IMG/VR virus record: IMGVR_UViG_3300042346_000540
Span: 1 to 29,426 of that record
Origin: a virus
DNA: 29,426 nucleotides
Strand: one strand, 5' to 3'
Shown: one piece after another, positions 21,236 through 28,694 of the stretch
Layout of the letters: each line of letters opens with the position of its first letter
Numbering within the stretch: position 1 is the first letter of the stretch
Program-made: the position numbers and the translations under genes
Notes under the pieces: model-generated
The model's input: the letters and a program-made list of their open reading frames with translations, nothing else
Databases searched by the model: none
What the model was told of the DNA's origin: nothing

Positions 21236-22701
21236 AAGCGCCGCGCATCATCCACGCCGATTGCCTCGAGGCGTTACGCGCGATGGACGCGTGCAGCGTG
21301 GACGCGATCGTCACCGACCCTCCTGCGGGAATCGCGTTCATGAACAAAGATTGGGACCGAGACAAGGGCGGTCGCACCGAGTGGGTCGCGTGGATGGCAG
21401 AGATTGCGCGCGAGTGTTTGCGCGTCATCAAGCCGGGAGGTCACGCGCTGGTGTGGGCGTTGCCGCGCACGTCACACTGGACGGGCTGGGCGTGGGAGGA
21501 CGCGGGCTGGCAGCCTCGCGACAAGGTCGTTCATCTGTACGGGTCGGGCTTCCCGAAGAGCCTCGACGTGAGCAAAGCCATCGACAAGGCTGCTGGAGCG
21601 GAGCGCAAAGTAGTCGGGACTCGCACGCTGACGGGCAACGCGGCCCAGACAACGGAAGAAAAGGGCGGAACATACGCCTCCAATACCGACTCGCGAGGAG
21701 TGCCCCCCAAGGAAGTGCCCATCACCGCTCCAGCCACCGAAGCCGCTCGCCAATGGCAAGGCTGGGGCACCGCGCTCAAGCCCGCCGCTGAGGACTGGTG
21801 GCTGATGCGCAAGCCTCTCGACGGCACCATCGCGTCGAACGTGATCAAGCATGGCACGGGCGCGATCAACGTGGATGGGTGCAGAATCGGGACGGATGGT
21901 GAGGATATGGGCAATCCGTCTCGTTTCTTAAAGTCAGACGCAAAACTGCACGAAGGATGGCAACGCCCCCACAAGGCCAACGAAGAGAAGATGAAGGAGC
22001 GTGCCCTCGACCGCTTTGAGAAGACCACATCGCTAGGTCGCTGGCCCGCGAACGTAACGCTTGACGAAGAGGCTGCGGCGATGCTGGATGAGCAGACTGA
22101 CATCGCGAGGCCGAAGACCGGGCGTGTAGGTCAACGCGGCGGCAAAGGCTTCGGAATGTTTGACGACGAAAAGAGCGCTGCAGCTATCGGCACTTGGCCC
22201 GCAGATCCCGGCGGCGGCGCGTCCCGCTTCTTCTATGTCGCGAAGCCCTCGCGCTCCGAGCGCGACGCTGGCTGTGCCGAGCTTGAACCGCAGCAGCGCG
22301 ACGAGGGCCGCGTCGCTGGCGCACCGGGCGGCGATAACCCGCGCAACCGTGGCGCGGCGGCTCGCACGAACAGCCATCCCACGGTGAAGAGCATCGCGCT
22401 GATGCGCTGGCTGGTGCGGCTGATAACGCCGCCCGGTGGCGTCGTGCTCGACCCGTTCTGCGGTAGCGGCACCACGTTGCTCGCGTGCATCGAAGAGGGC
22501 GTGGACGCGATCGGCATCGAGCGCGAGGCTGAGTACGTCGAGATCATCCGGCGACGGGTGGCGCACGCGCTCAAGACGCCAGCGAAGCCCACGAAGCGCA
22601 AGCCGCGCCCCGTTGCGCCGATAGCGCCGCAGCCTGCGCCGGTTGCGCCAACAGTGACTGACATGGCATCAAGACAGCTGGGGCTCTTCGATGGCGTGTA
22701 A
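21232..22701 (+). CDS. DNA methyltransferase (N6-adenine/N4-cytosine, beta-type order)
   Basis: A 489-residue SAM-dependent methyltransferase. Catalytic motif IV is TDPPAG (28-33), early in the protein. SAM-binding motif I is LDPFCGSGTTLLAC (about 406-419), near the C-terminus. This order is that of beta-class enzymes. The usual DPPY/F aromatic is replaced by Ala-Gly; DPPAG versions are known in phage enzymes of this kind, so activity is likely but the target base is unclear. The centre (about 110-370) is a long insertion with Lys/Gly-rich stretches, possibly the target-recognition part. No restriction enzyme is beside it, so it is probably an orphan protecting phage DNA or marking replication state. 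Confidence 0.88.
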   Translation: MKAPRIIHADCLEALRAMDACSVDAIVTDPPAGIAFMNKDWDRDKGGRTEWVAWMAEIARECLRVIKPGGHALVWALPRTSHWTGWAWEDAGWQPRDKVVHLYGSGFPKSLDVSKAIDKAAGAERKVVGTRTLTGNAAQTTEEKGGTYASNTDSRGVPPKEVPITAPATEAARQWQGWGTALKPAAEDWWLMRKPLDGTIASNVIKHGTGAINVDGCRIGTDGEDMGNPSRFLKSDAKLHEGWQRPHKANEEKMKERALDRFEKTTSLGRWPANVTLDEEAAAMLDEQTDIARPKTGRVGQRGGKGFGMFDDEKSAAAIGTWPADPGGGASRFFYVAKPSRSERDAGCAELEPQQRDEGRVAGAPGGDNPRNRGAAARTNSHPTVKSIALMRWLVRLITPPGGVVLDPFCGSGTTLLACIEEGVDAIGIEREAEYVEIIRRRVAHALKTPAKPTKRKPRPVAPIAPQPAPVAPTVTDMASRQLGLFDGV

Positions 22702-23158
22702 TCTCGACGTGTCGTTCACGGTGCCGGGGCCGGTCGTTCCGTGGCAGCGCGCGGCGTCGGTGGGCGCGCGTCGCTTCACGCCCGCAAAGCAGCGCCAGTA
22801 TCAGCAGCTCGTGCGCTATCACGCGCTCGCCGCGCGACCACGCGGGCCGTGGTTGCCGAGCAAGCACGCGCGCTACCGTGTCGACGTCGAGGCGTACCTG
22901 CCTGACGAGCGGCGACGCGATCTCGACAACATCGCGAAGACGGTGCTCGACGCGCTCAACGGCGTGCTCTATCTGGACGATTCGCAGATCACGACGCTGC
23001 TCGTCGCGACGCACGTCGACCGCGAACGTCCCCGCGTGGAGGTGCGCGTCGTGGAACTCGAGCGCGTCATCGTCGCGAAGCCGCAAAGGTCCAGAGCTGC
23101 GCGCGTAACGTCCAGACCTCGCGCGCAAACGTCCAGAGTCGAGGGCGACGCGACATGA
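22691..23158 (+). CDS. rusA: RusA-type Holliday-junction resolvase
   Basis: A 155-residue protein. It has the RusA pattern: VPGPVVPWQRA near the start, a conserved strand (RYRVDVEAYL), then RRRDLDNIAKTVLDALNGVLYLDDSQI with the acidic residues D77, D79, D87 and D96/D97 plus K83, which match RusA catalytic positions. It would cut four-way junctions made by RecT-dependent recombination, resolving concatemers before packaging. It overlaps the methyltransferase by 11 bases. The last 20 residues are basic and come from a 21-bp DNA repeat not typical of the family. Confidence 0.88.
   Translation: MACNLDVSFTVPGPVVPWQRAASVGARRFTPAKQRQYQQLVRYHALAARPRGPWLPSKHARYRVDVEAYLPDERRRDLDNIAKTVLDALNGVLYLDDSQITTLLVATHVDRERPRVEVRVVELERVIVAKPQRSRAARVTSRPRAQTSRVEGDAT
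23089..23137. repeat. Three 21-bp-spaced GTCCAGA repeats
   Basis: GTCCAGA begins at 23089, 23110 and 23131, exactly 21 bp apart, with similar GCGCGC-rich spacers after the first two. A related GTCCGGA lies at 23163. The period equals two DNA turns and seven codons of the RusA tail. Confidence 0.65.
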
Positions 23159-24186
23159 AGAGGTCCGGACTTAGCGTCGACGTGCGCCAGCTGCTCGAGG
23201 ACCACGTCAGCGAGGTCGCGCTGGTCGACGCGCTCGATGCGCAGCCGTACCGCGACGCTGCGCCCGTCGAGACGGTGACGCCGGCCATGCTGCGCGAGCG
23301 GGCCAAGCGGCAGCACGAGGCCACCAAGGTCGCGCTCGCCATCATCGCGCGCGAGAACCGCGGCGAGAGCAGCCGCCCGCCGTTTGGTGGCGTTCTCGGC
23401 GCGCTACGGGCGCTAGACGCCGCGCGCATCGACGGTGCGCCCTTGCGGTCGACCAGCGACCCGTCGCGGTTTGAGGCGCAGTCTTGGGGCGGCAGCGGGG
23501 CATCGCAAGGGGACGCCGCGCAGCGGGCTGTCGAGCGCATCGCGCCCGTGTCGCGGCTGTGGGCGCTGTGCCTCGCGGACGGCTGGACGCTGCGCACGTA
23601 CCCGGTCGAGGAGCGGCTGTCGGCAGCGCAGGCGCGGGCGGTCGTCGTGTGGTCGGTGCTCGGCGTCATGGGCAGCCGACTACCGATGCAGCATCCGCAG
23701 CCGCGCTTCGGGGAGGGCGTGCGGCAGCAGAAGCCTAAGACGCGCATCGCGGTGCGTGGCAGGCCGCGCAAGGGCGAGGAGGACGTTGACCCGTACGAGG
23801 AGCCGCTTGCCAGCGATATCGCGGCGTACGCGTCGCAGGCGTTCGGCGTCGAGGTGCCAGTCGGGCACGTGATCACGATGCGACGCGAGGGGCTGCTAGA
23901 GCTATATCGGGCAATGAGCGCGCGCGGGCTGGTCCCGCACGACGGGAGGTTGACGGCTATGGCTGCGAGCAGGGCAACACCGTGGGATCTGCAAGGCTGG
24001 AAAGAGATTGCGACGACGTGCGGCTGTAGCGAGCGCACCGTGCGGTATCTGTCAGACGAGAAGTCGCTGCCGGTTTACAAGACCTTTGCGGGCGTCGTCG
24101 CGGTGAAGGCCGAGCTGCAAACGTGGATGGCCGAGCACCTTGCGTCTGGCAGGCGTCCACCGAAGCCGCGCAAGAGGGGCGAATGA
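23155..24186 (+). CDS. Helix-turn-helix protein with AT-hook-like motif
   Basis: A 343-residue protein, ATGA overlap with RusA. The N-terminal 180 residues are helical without recognised motif. Residues around 200 have VRGRPRKG, an AT-hook-like core. The C-terminal 60 residues (WDLQGWKEIATTCGCSERTV, then LPVYKTFAGVVAVKAELQTW) read as an excisionase/MerR-type winged helix-turn-helix, as in phage late regulators and Xis-like proteins. As the last gene before the late module, it could activate terminase and head transcription. That role is inferred. Confidence 0.7.
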   Translation: MKRSGLSVDVRQLLEDHVSEVALVDALDAQPYRDAAPVETVTPAMLRERAKRQHEATKVALAIIARENRGESSRPPFGGVLGALRALDAARIDGAPLRSTSDPSRFEAQSWGGSGASQGDAAQRAVERIAPVSRLWALCLADGWTLRTYPVEERLSAAQARAVVVWSVLGVMGSRLPMQHPQPRFGEGVRQQKPKTRIAVRGRPRKGEEDVDPYEEPLASDIAAYASQAFGVEVPVGHVITMRREGLLELYRAMSARGLVPHDGRLTAMAASRATPWDLQGWKEIATTCGCSERTVRYLSDEKSLPVYKTFAGVVAVKAELQTWMAEHLASGRRPPKPRKRGE

Positions 24187-24286
24187 TGCGTCAATGCGCG
24201 CCTATCGTTGCCGCGCAATCGGCTTGCGCCGACCCTGTATTGCGTGCGTCCCTTACAATGCGCGGGATTCCTGCGATGGTGATGGC
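24187..24286 (+). promoter_or_regulatory. Early/late boundary, weak -10 only
   Basis: This 100-bp gap separates the regulator from the packaging genes. It holds a TACAAT -10-like box at 24254-24259 with no matching -35 at 16-18 bp, as expected for an activator-dependent late promoter. No hairpin terminator is seen. Confidence 0.3.
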
Positions 24287-24817
24287 ATGAGCAAGCGGCA
24301 GCGGAAGGGCGAGGAGCCTCGGCAGCTGAGCGCGCCGCTCGGCAGGCCGTCGCACATCACGCCAGCGTTCACGCAGCGGGTATGCGCGCGAGTCGAGAAC
24401 GGGCTGCGTCTACCGGCAGCGCTCGAAGCCGAGGGCGTGTCGCCGCGATGCATCGAGAAGTGGCGCTCGCAGGCTGACGCAGGACGCGAGCCATACGCGG
24501 ATTTCTTCGGCGCTGTCGCACGCGCGCGCTCGGCATTCGAGCAGTCCATGCTCGACCAGATACGGCTGCAAGCCAAGCCCACGCAGGCTGGCGAGGAAAG
24601 CGACTGGAAAGCTCGCGCATGGCTGCTTGAGCGCACGATGCCTGAGACGTACGCGCCCTCGCAGCAGCTCGTCATCCGCGCGCAGGAGGCCGCGGCAAAC
24701 GACGTGCTGACGGCTGCTCGCGAGTGCTTGCCGTCTGAGTGGTACGCGGTGCTGCTCGCGCGGCTTGCTGGCGATGACAGGGCCGACGACGACGAGGCCG
24801 CAGACGAGGCGCATTGA
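24287..24817 (+). CDS. Putative terminase small subunit
   Basis: A 176-residue protein directly before the large terminase (TGATG overlap). Residues 30-80 (FTQRVCARVENGLRLPAALE, SPRCIEKWRSQA) form a helix-turn-helix of the type seen in small terminases, which recognise the packaging site. The middle is helical (oligomerisation-like), and the acidic tail could contact the large subunit. The start at 24287 (MSKRQRKGEE) is chosen by its basic N-terminus; in-frame upstream ATGs lack support and a good Shine-Dalgarno is absent. Confidence 0.75.
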   Translation: MSKRQRKGEEPRQLSAPLGRPSHITPAFTQRVCARVENGLRLPAALEAEGVSPRCIEKWRSQADAGREPYADFFGAVARARSAFEQSMLDQIRLQAKPTQAGEESDWKARAWLLERTMPETYAPSQQLVIRAQEAAANDVLTAARECLPSEWYAVLLARLAGDDRADDDEAADEAH

Positions 24818-26304
24818 TGACGGTGCGCGAGCTGATACGCGGTCGGCGGCAGGCGCAGGTGTCGACGCGGCTGCGAGCGGCAGCGGCGCAGGAGCTTGAG
24901 CGACTGCGCGCGGAGAAGTCGCCGTCACGCGAAGACCCGCGGCGCAGGCTGAGCCTCGTGGATTACGTGCACGCGCTGTCTCCGCGATGGGAGCCGCCGC
25001 AGCACCTCGCGCCGGTGGCCGCTCTCTTCGAGCGCGCGATGCGTGGCGAGACGGTGCGTGCGTGCGTGAGCGTCCCGGCGCAGTTCGGCAAGACCACGCT
25101 GATCCAGCATGGAATCGTGCAGATGCTGTCGCGTCATCCGACGTGGCCAGTGGTGTACGCGTCGTATTCGGCCGACTTCGCGCACGACCGCAGCAAAGAG
25201 ATTCGCGACCTCGCACGCGAGGCCGGGCTGTCACTGCGCGACGACACGAGCGCGGCTGGACGCTGGCGTCTGGTCGAGGGTGGTGGTCTGCTCGCGACGG
25301 GCATCGGCGGGCCGCTCACCGGCTATGCCGCGCAGGTCGTCGTGGTCGATGACCCGCACAAAAATCGCGAAGAGGCTGAGTCGCGGCGCGAGCGCGAGAA
25401 GATTTCCGACTGGCTGCGGTCGACGGCGCTCACGCGCATCGCGCCCACGGGCTCGTGCATCGTTGTGCATACACGCTGGCATCCCGACGACCTCATCGGC
25501 AGGCTCGAAGCTGACGGCTGGGAGGTCGTGAATCTCCCGGCGATCACCGCCGAGGACGAGTCGCTGTGGCCGTCGCAGCGCCCGCGTGAGTTCCTGCGCC
25601 AGCGCGAGCGCGAGGTCGGGCCGTACGAGTGGGCAGCGCTTTACATGGGCCAGCCTCGAGCGCGCGGTGGCGCAGTTTTCTCAGCAACGCCGACGACGTA
25701 CTCGACGCCACCGGGCGAGCTCACGCGCGGCATCGGGCTCGACCTCGCATACTCAGCGAAGACGAGCGCGGACTGGTCGGTGGCAGTGGTGATGGGCAAG
25801 GCGGGACAAGGGCAGGACGCGCGGTACTACGTCCTCGACGTGCTGCGCGCGCAGATGCGTGCGAGCGATTTCGCGCAGCAGCTCGCGATGCTTAGGGCAC
25901 GCTGGCCGCACACCGCGTCGCGCATCTACGCAGGCGGCGCTGACCGCGGCGCGCTCGACTTCCTCGCGCTGCCGCCACCTCGAGGAGTCGGGCTGCAAGT
26001 CGAGGTCAAGACGGCCATCGGAGACAAGTACGCGCGCGCCACACCGCTGGCAGCAGCGTGGAACGCGGGCCGCGTGCTCGTGCGCGAGGGCGCTGCGTGG
26101 CTGCCTGACCTCTGCGACGAGGTCGCGCGATTTACGGGGCAGGGCGACGCGCACGACGACCAAGTCGACGCGCTCGCGGCTGCGTTCGACCTGCTCGCGG
26201 AGATGCACGTCGGCAGCGGCGTCGCGAGCACTGGCAGGCGCGTGTCTGCTGACCTGACGACAGACTACGCGCCCCGCGTCGGGCGCAAGAACTACTGGGG
26301 TTAG
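24817..26304 (+). CDS. terL: Terminase large subunit
   Basis: A 495-residue packaging motor and nuclease. The ATPase half has Walker A SVPAQFGKTT (85-94) and Walker B VVVVDDP (174-180). The nuclease half begins with GIGLDLAYS and an Asp pair at TSADWS, and ends with GDAHDDQVDALAAAF, the usual last acidic motif of the RNase H-like nuclease. The start at 24817 is set by the TGATG overlap; TTG at 24814 is possible but unlikely. It pumps DNA into the prohead through the portal encoded 3 bases downstream. Confidence 0.93.
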   Translation: MTVRELIRGRRQAQVSTRLRAAAAQELERLRAEKSPSREDPRRRLSLVDYVHALSPRWEPPQHLAPVAALFERAMRGETVRACVSVPAQFGKTTLIQHGIVQMLSRHPTWPVVYASYSADFAHDRSKEIRDLAREAGLSLRDDTSAAGRWRLVEGGGLLATGIGGPLTGYAAQVVVVDDPHKNREEAESRREREKISDWLRSTALTRIAPTGSCIVVHTRWHPDDLIGRLEADGWEVVNLPAITAEDESLWPSQRPREFLRQREREVGPYEWAALYMGQPRARGGAVFSATPTTYSTPPGELTRGIGLDLAYSAKTSADWSVAVVMGKAGQGQDARYYVLDVLRAQMRASDFAQQLAMLRARWPHTASRIYAGGADRGALDFLALPPPRGVGLQVEVKTAIGDKYARATPLAAAWNAGRVLVREGAAWLPDLCDEVARFTGQGDAHDDQVDALAAAFDLLAEMHVGSGVASTGRRVSADLTTDYAPRVGRKNYWG

Positions 26305-26307
26305 CCG

Positions 26308-27822
26308 ATGACGTCTCGCAAGCCACGCACGCAGAAGACCGCGCCGGTCGCTGCCGCTGCGCCTGAGCCGATGGGGCCGGTCACGCGCATCCCCGAGATG
26401 GGTCGCGTCATCAGGCCGCAGTCGCTGTCGGCCATCAGCGGGCGCGCGCTACAGCCGGTGTCGCCGGGGCGCATCTCGACGGCGCTGCGCGAGCTCGACT
26501 TCGGCAATTACGAGTATTGGGCGGACATGGCGACGCAGATGCGCCGTGACCCCGTCGTGCGTCGCGCGTACTCGACGCGCCGCTCGTCGGTGGCTGGCCG
26601 CGGCTTCGCCGTGCGCATGGCCGACGACGTCGCGCCCGAGATGCGCGGCGCTGCTGAAGAGCTGGTGCAGTTGACCAAGGAATGGCTCGTGTCGCTTGAG
26701 GCGCGCGAGACGTTCCTGATGCGCGTCCTCGACGCCATCGGCATGGGCATCTCGTGTCACGAGCTGGTGTGGTCGCGTCGCGGCGGCGCGTGGATGCCGC
26801 AGCCGGTGCCAGTGCAAACGCGCAACTTGCGGTACGCGCAGGACTGGTCACTCGAGGTCAGGGACTTTGACTACCAGTGGTACAACACGATCAACTATCC
26901 GGCGAAGTTCCTCGTGCACGTGCCGTGGACGGACCCCGGCCGGCCGATGGACCAAGGCGACTTCCTCGCGGCGGTCTTTTACTGGATGTTCAAGCGCAAC
27001 GTCTGGACGTTCTGGTTGGTTGGCGCTGAGCGATTCGGCAATCCACTTGTGCTCGCGCAGATGGCCGCGTCGTCGGATAGCGCGCAGCGGCAGCGCATCC
27101 TCGACGACCTACAGCAGCTCACGGCCGACAGCGTCGGTGTCACGAGCGGCACGTCGGATATCAAGATCATCGACCCTGCAGGCGCAGGCTCGACGGGCGT
27201 CTGGAAAGAGCTTCGTGCGTCGCTGAACGAGGAGCTGTTCCTCGCGCTCGGCGTCAGTCCCGATCTCTATCTCAGCGGCGCAAACGGCTCGCGCTCGAGC
27301 ACGGAGACGCGCGACGGCGTGCGGCTCGAGAACAGCAAGCTCGACTCGACGCTGATGTGGGGCTCAATCACGCGCGACGTGGTCAGGTGGCTCGCGTACT
27401 ACAATCTGCGCCGCGCCGATATCCCGCTGCCGGTCATCGAGACGCTCTTTGACGACAGCCTGCCGATCACGCGCGACGCCATCGACACCGGCAGCGTGCG
27501 CGTCAACGAAATCCGCGCCTCGCTGGGCTTGCCCGCGTGGAGCGTCGAGGACGGCGGCGAGAACATCGCGAAGATTCAGCTACCGCCTGCGCCTCCGGGC
27601 TCTCCGCTGCCCTTTGAGGCCGCGCCGCCAGTCGAGACGGGCTCGCCATCGATCGAGGCCGTGACGCCCGCTGAAACGCTCGGAGGTGCGTCCGCGGAGC
27701 GCCCTTTCTCGACGTCGCCGGGCTCGGCGCATGGGATGCCAGCGCTGTCGATGACGTCGGCGACTTCGCGGACGTCCTCGCTCTCAGCGACCCCGCGGAC
27801 AAGGCGCGCGTACAGGCAGTAA
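26308..27822 (+). CDS. Portal protein, DUF935 (Mu gp29-like)
   Basis: A 504-residue protein as read in frame 0. It shows the DUF935 pattern: NYEYWADMATQMRRDPVVRR, SVAGRGFAV, ISCHELVW, KFLVHVP, FKRNVWTFWLVGAERFGNPL and LGVSPDLYLS. The portal is the dodecameric ring at the capsid vertex. From about residue 467 on, the frame turns to Ser/Thr/Arg-rich low-quality sequence, while the -1 frame is clearly coding. The last 37 residues may thus be the minor frame-0 ending of a frameshift pair (see 27702-27729). Confidence 0.9.
   Translation: MTSRKPRTQKTAPVAAAAPEPMGPVTRIPEMGRVIRPQSLSAISGRALQPVSPGRISTALRELDFGNYEYWADMATQMRRDPVVRRAYSTRRSSVAGRGFAVRMADDVAPEMRGAAEELVQLTKEWLVSLEARETFLMRVLDAIGMGISCHELVWSRRGGAWMPQPVPVQTRNLRYAQDWSLEVRDFDYQWYNTINYPAKFLVHVPWTDPGRPMDQGDFLAAVFYWMFKRNVWTFWLVGAERFGNPLVLAQMAASSDSAQRQRILDDLQQLTADSVGVTSGTSDIKIIDPAGAGSTGVWKELRASLNEELFLALGVSPDLYLSGANGSRSSTETRDGVRLENSKLDSTLMWGSITRDVVRWLAYYNLRRADIPLPVIETLFDDSLPITRDAIDTGSVRVNEIRASLGLPAWSVEDGGENIAKIQLPPAPPGSPLPFEAAPPVETGSPSIEAVTPAETLGGASAERPFSTSPGSAHGMPALSMTSATSRTSSLSATPRTRRAYRQ
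27702..27729 (+). promoter_or_regulatory. Candidate -1 ribosomal frameshift signal
   Basis: C CCT TTC (27702-27708) is an X XXY YYZ heptamer in the portal's frame. A GGAGG lies at 27682-27686 (15 bases upstream), and a hairpin with arms CGCCG (27716-27720) and CGGCG (27725-27729) starts after a 7-nt spacer. These are the parts of a bacterial frameshift cassette. Confidence 0.65.
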
Positions 27823-28694
27823 TCGGGCGACCGTACGTCGTCGCCGCGGAGACTACGCTTGAGGGCGTCGTCGCGTTCACGCCGGTACGCGAGGCCATCG
27901 CCGTCGCGTCGGCCGGTGGCGCGAGCGCTATCGAAGAGGCCGTCGCCGCGTTCAAGGGCACGCCGGAACTTGAGCGGCTGATTTACGAAGCGTCGGTGAA
28001 ATCCGACCTCGCAGGCCAGATGTTCGTGCGCCTCGTGGAGCTCGACCCGCAGGGCGCGCAACGGCAGCTCGCGGTCGACTTGCGGCCCGCGTTCTTGAAG
28101 ATGCCATTTTCGGAAGCGGTGGCCTTCTGGCGCGAGCGCGGCGGTGACCCCGACATCCTCGAGTTTGTGCTGCGCGCGTATCGCCGTCGCGCTGCGCTGG
28201 CCACCGACGAGCAGCTCGACGTCATCTCGCGACGCGCCGTCGAGGAGCTACAGCGCACGCTCGAAGAAGGCAACACGCTGCGCGACTTCCGACGCGCGAT
28301 GGAAGACCAGACCATCACGCTCGGCATCGCGCCGCAGGACGCCAGCTACCTCGAGAACGTCTACAGGACCAACGTCGCCACGGCCTACGGCGCGGGACGC
28401 TGGACGCAAATGAATGACCCCGACGTCCTCGAGGCTCGCCCGTATAGGCAGTGGCTCACGGCGCAGGACAATCGCGTGCGCGCTGAGCACGCGCCGATGA
28501 ATCGCAAGGTTTGGCGCGCTGATGATTCGTCGTTCGCGAACATCTCGCCGCCTGCCGGATTCCAGTGTCGCTGCGTCATCACGACGCTGTCGGAAGAAGA
28601 ACTCCGCGACGAGGGCTTGCAGGTCATCACCAGCATCCCATCGGGATTCATGCTGACGCCCGGCTTCGGCGCATCGTCTTTTGTGAGGTCATAA
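27708..28694 (+). CDS. Head morphogenesis protein, Mu F/SPP1 gp7-like, made as a portal fusion
   Basis: Read in the -1 frame from the slippery site, this adds 328 residues to the portal's 467, giving a fusion of about 795. The frame has no ATG, GTG or TTG between its opening at 27675 and a GTG at 27996 that lacks a Shine-Dalgarno, yet reads well as protein throughout. The Mu F domain is in the second half: YRTNVATAYGAGRW, then RAEHAPMNRKVW and PPAGFQCRCVITTL, the family's His and Cys-x-Cys motifs. It is a minor head protein needed for capsid assembly, sometimes injected. If not a fusion, a 232-residue protein from 27996 would be made. Confidence 0.82.
   Translation, partial: LDVAGLGAWDASAVDDVGDFADVLALSDPADKARVQAVIGRPYVVAAETTLEGVVAFTPVREAIAVASAGGASAIEEAVAAFKGTPELERLIYEASVKSDLAGQMFVRLVELDPQGAQRQLAVDLRPAFLKMPFSEAVAFWRERGGDPDILEFVLRAYRRRAALATDEQLDVISRRAVEELQRTLEEGNTLRDFRRAMEDQTITLGIAPQDASYLENVYRTNVATAYGAGRWTQMNDPDVLEARPYRQWLTAQDNRVRAEHAPMNRKVWRADDSSFANISPPAGFQCRCVITTLSEEELRDEGLQVITSIPSGFMLTPGFGASSFVRS

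Noticed and set aside
23067-24038. Minus-strand frame of 323 codons opposite the HTH gene
   Set aside because: Ser/Arg/Cys-rich composition typical of a GC-rich shadow; the plus-strand product has an HTH domain and ATGA coupling.
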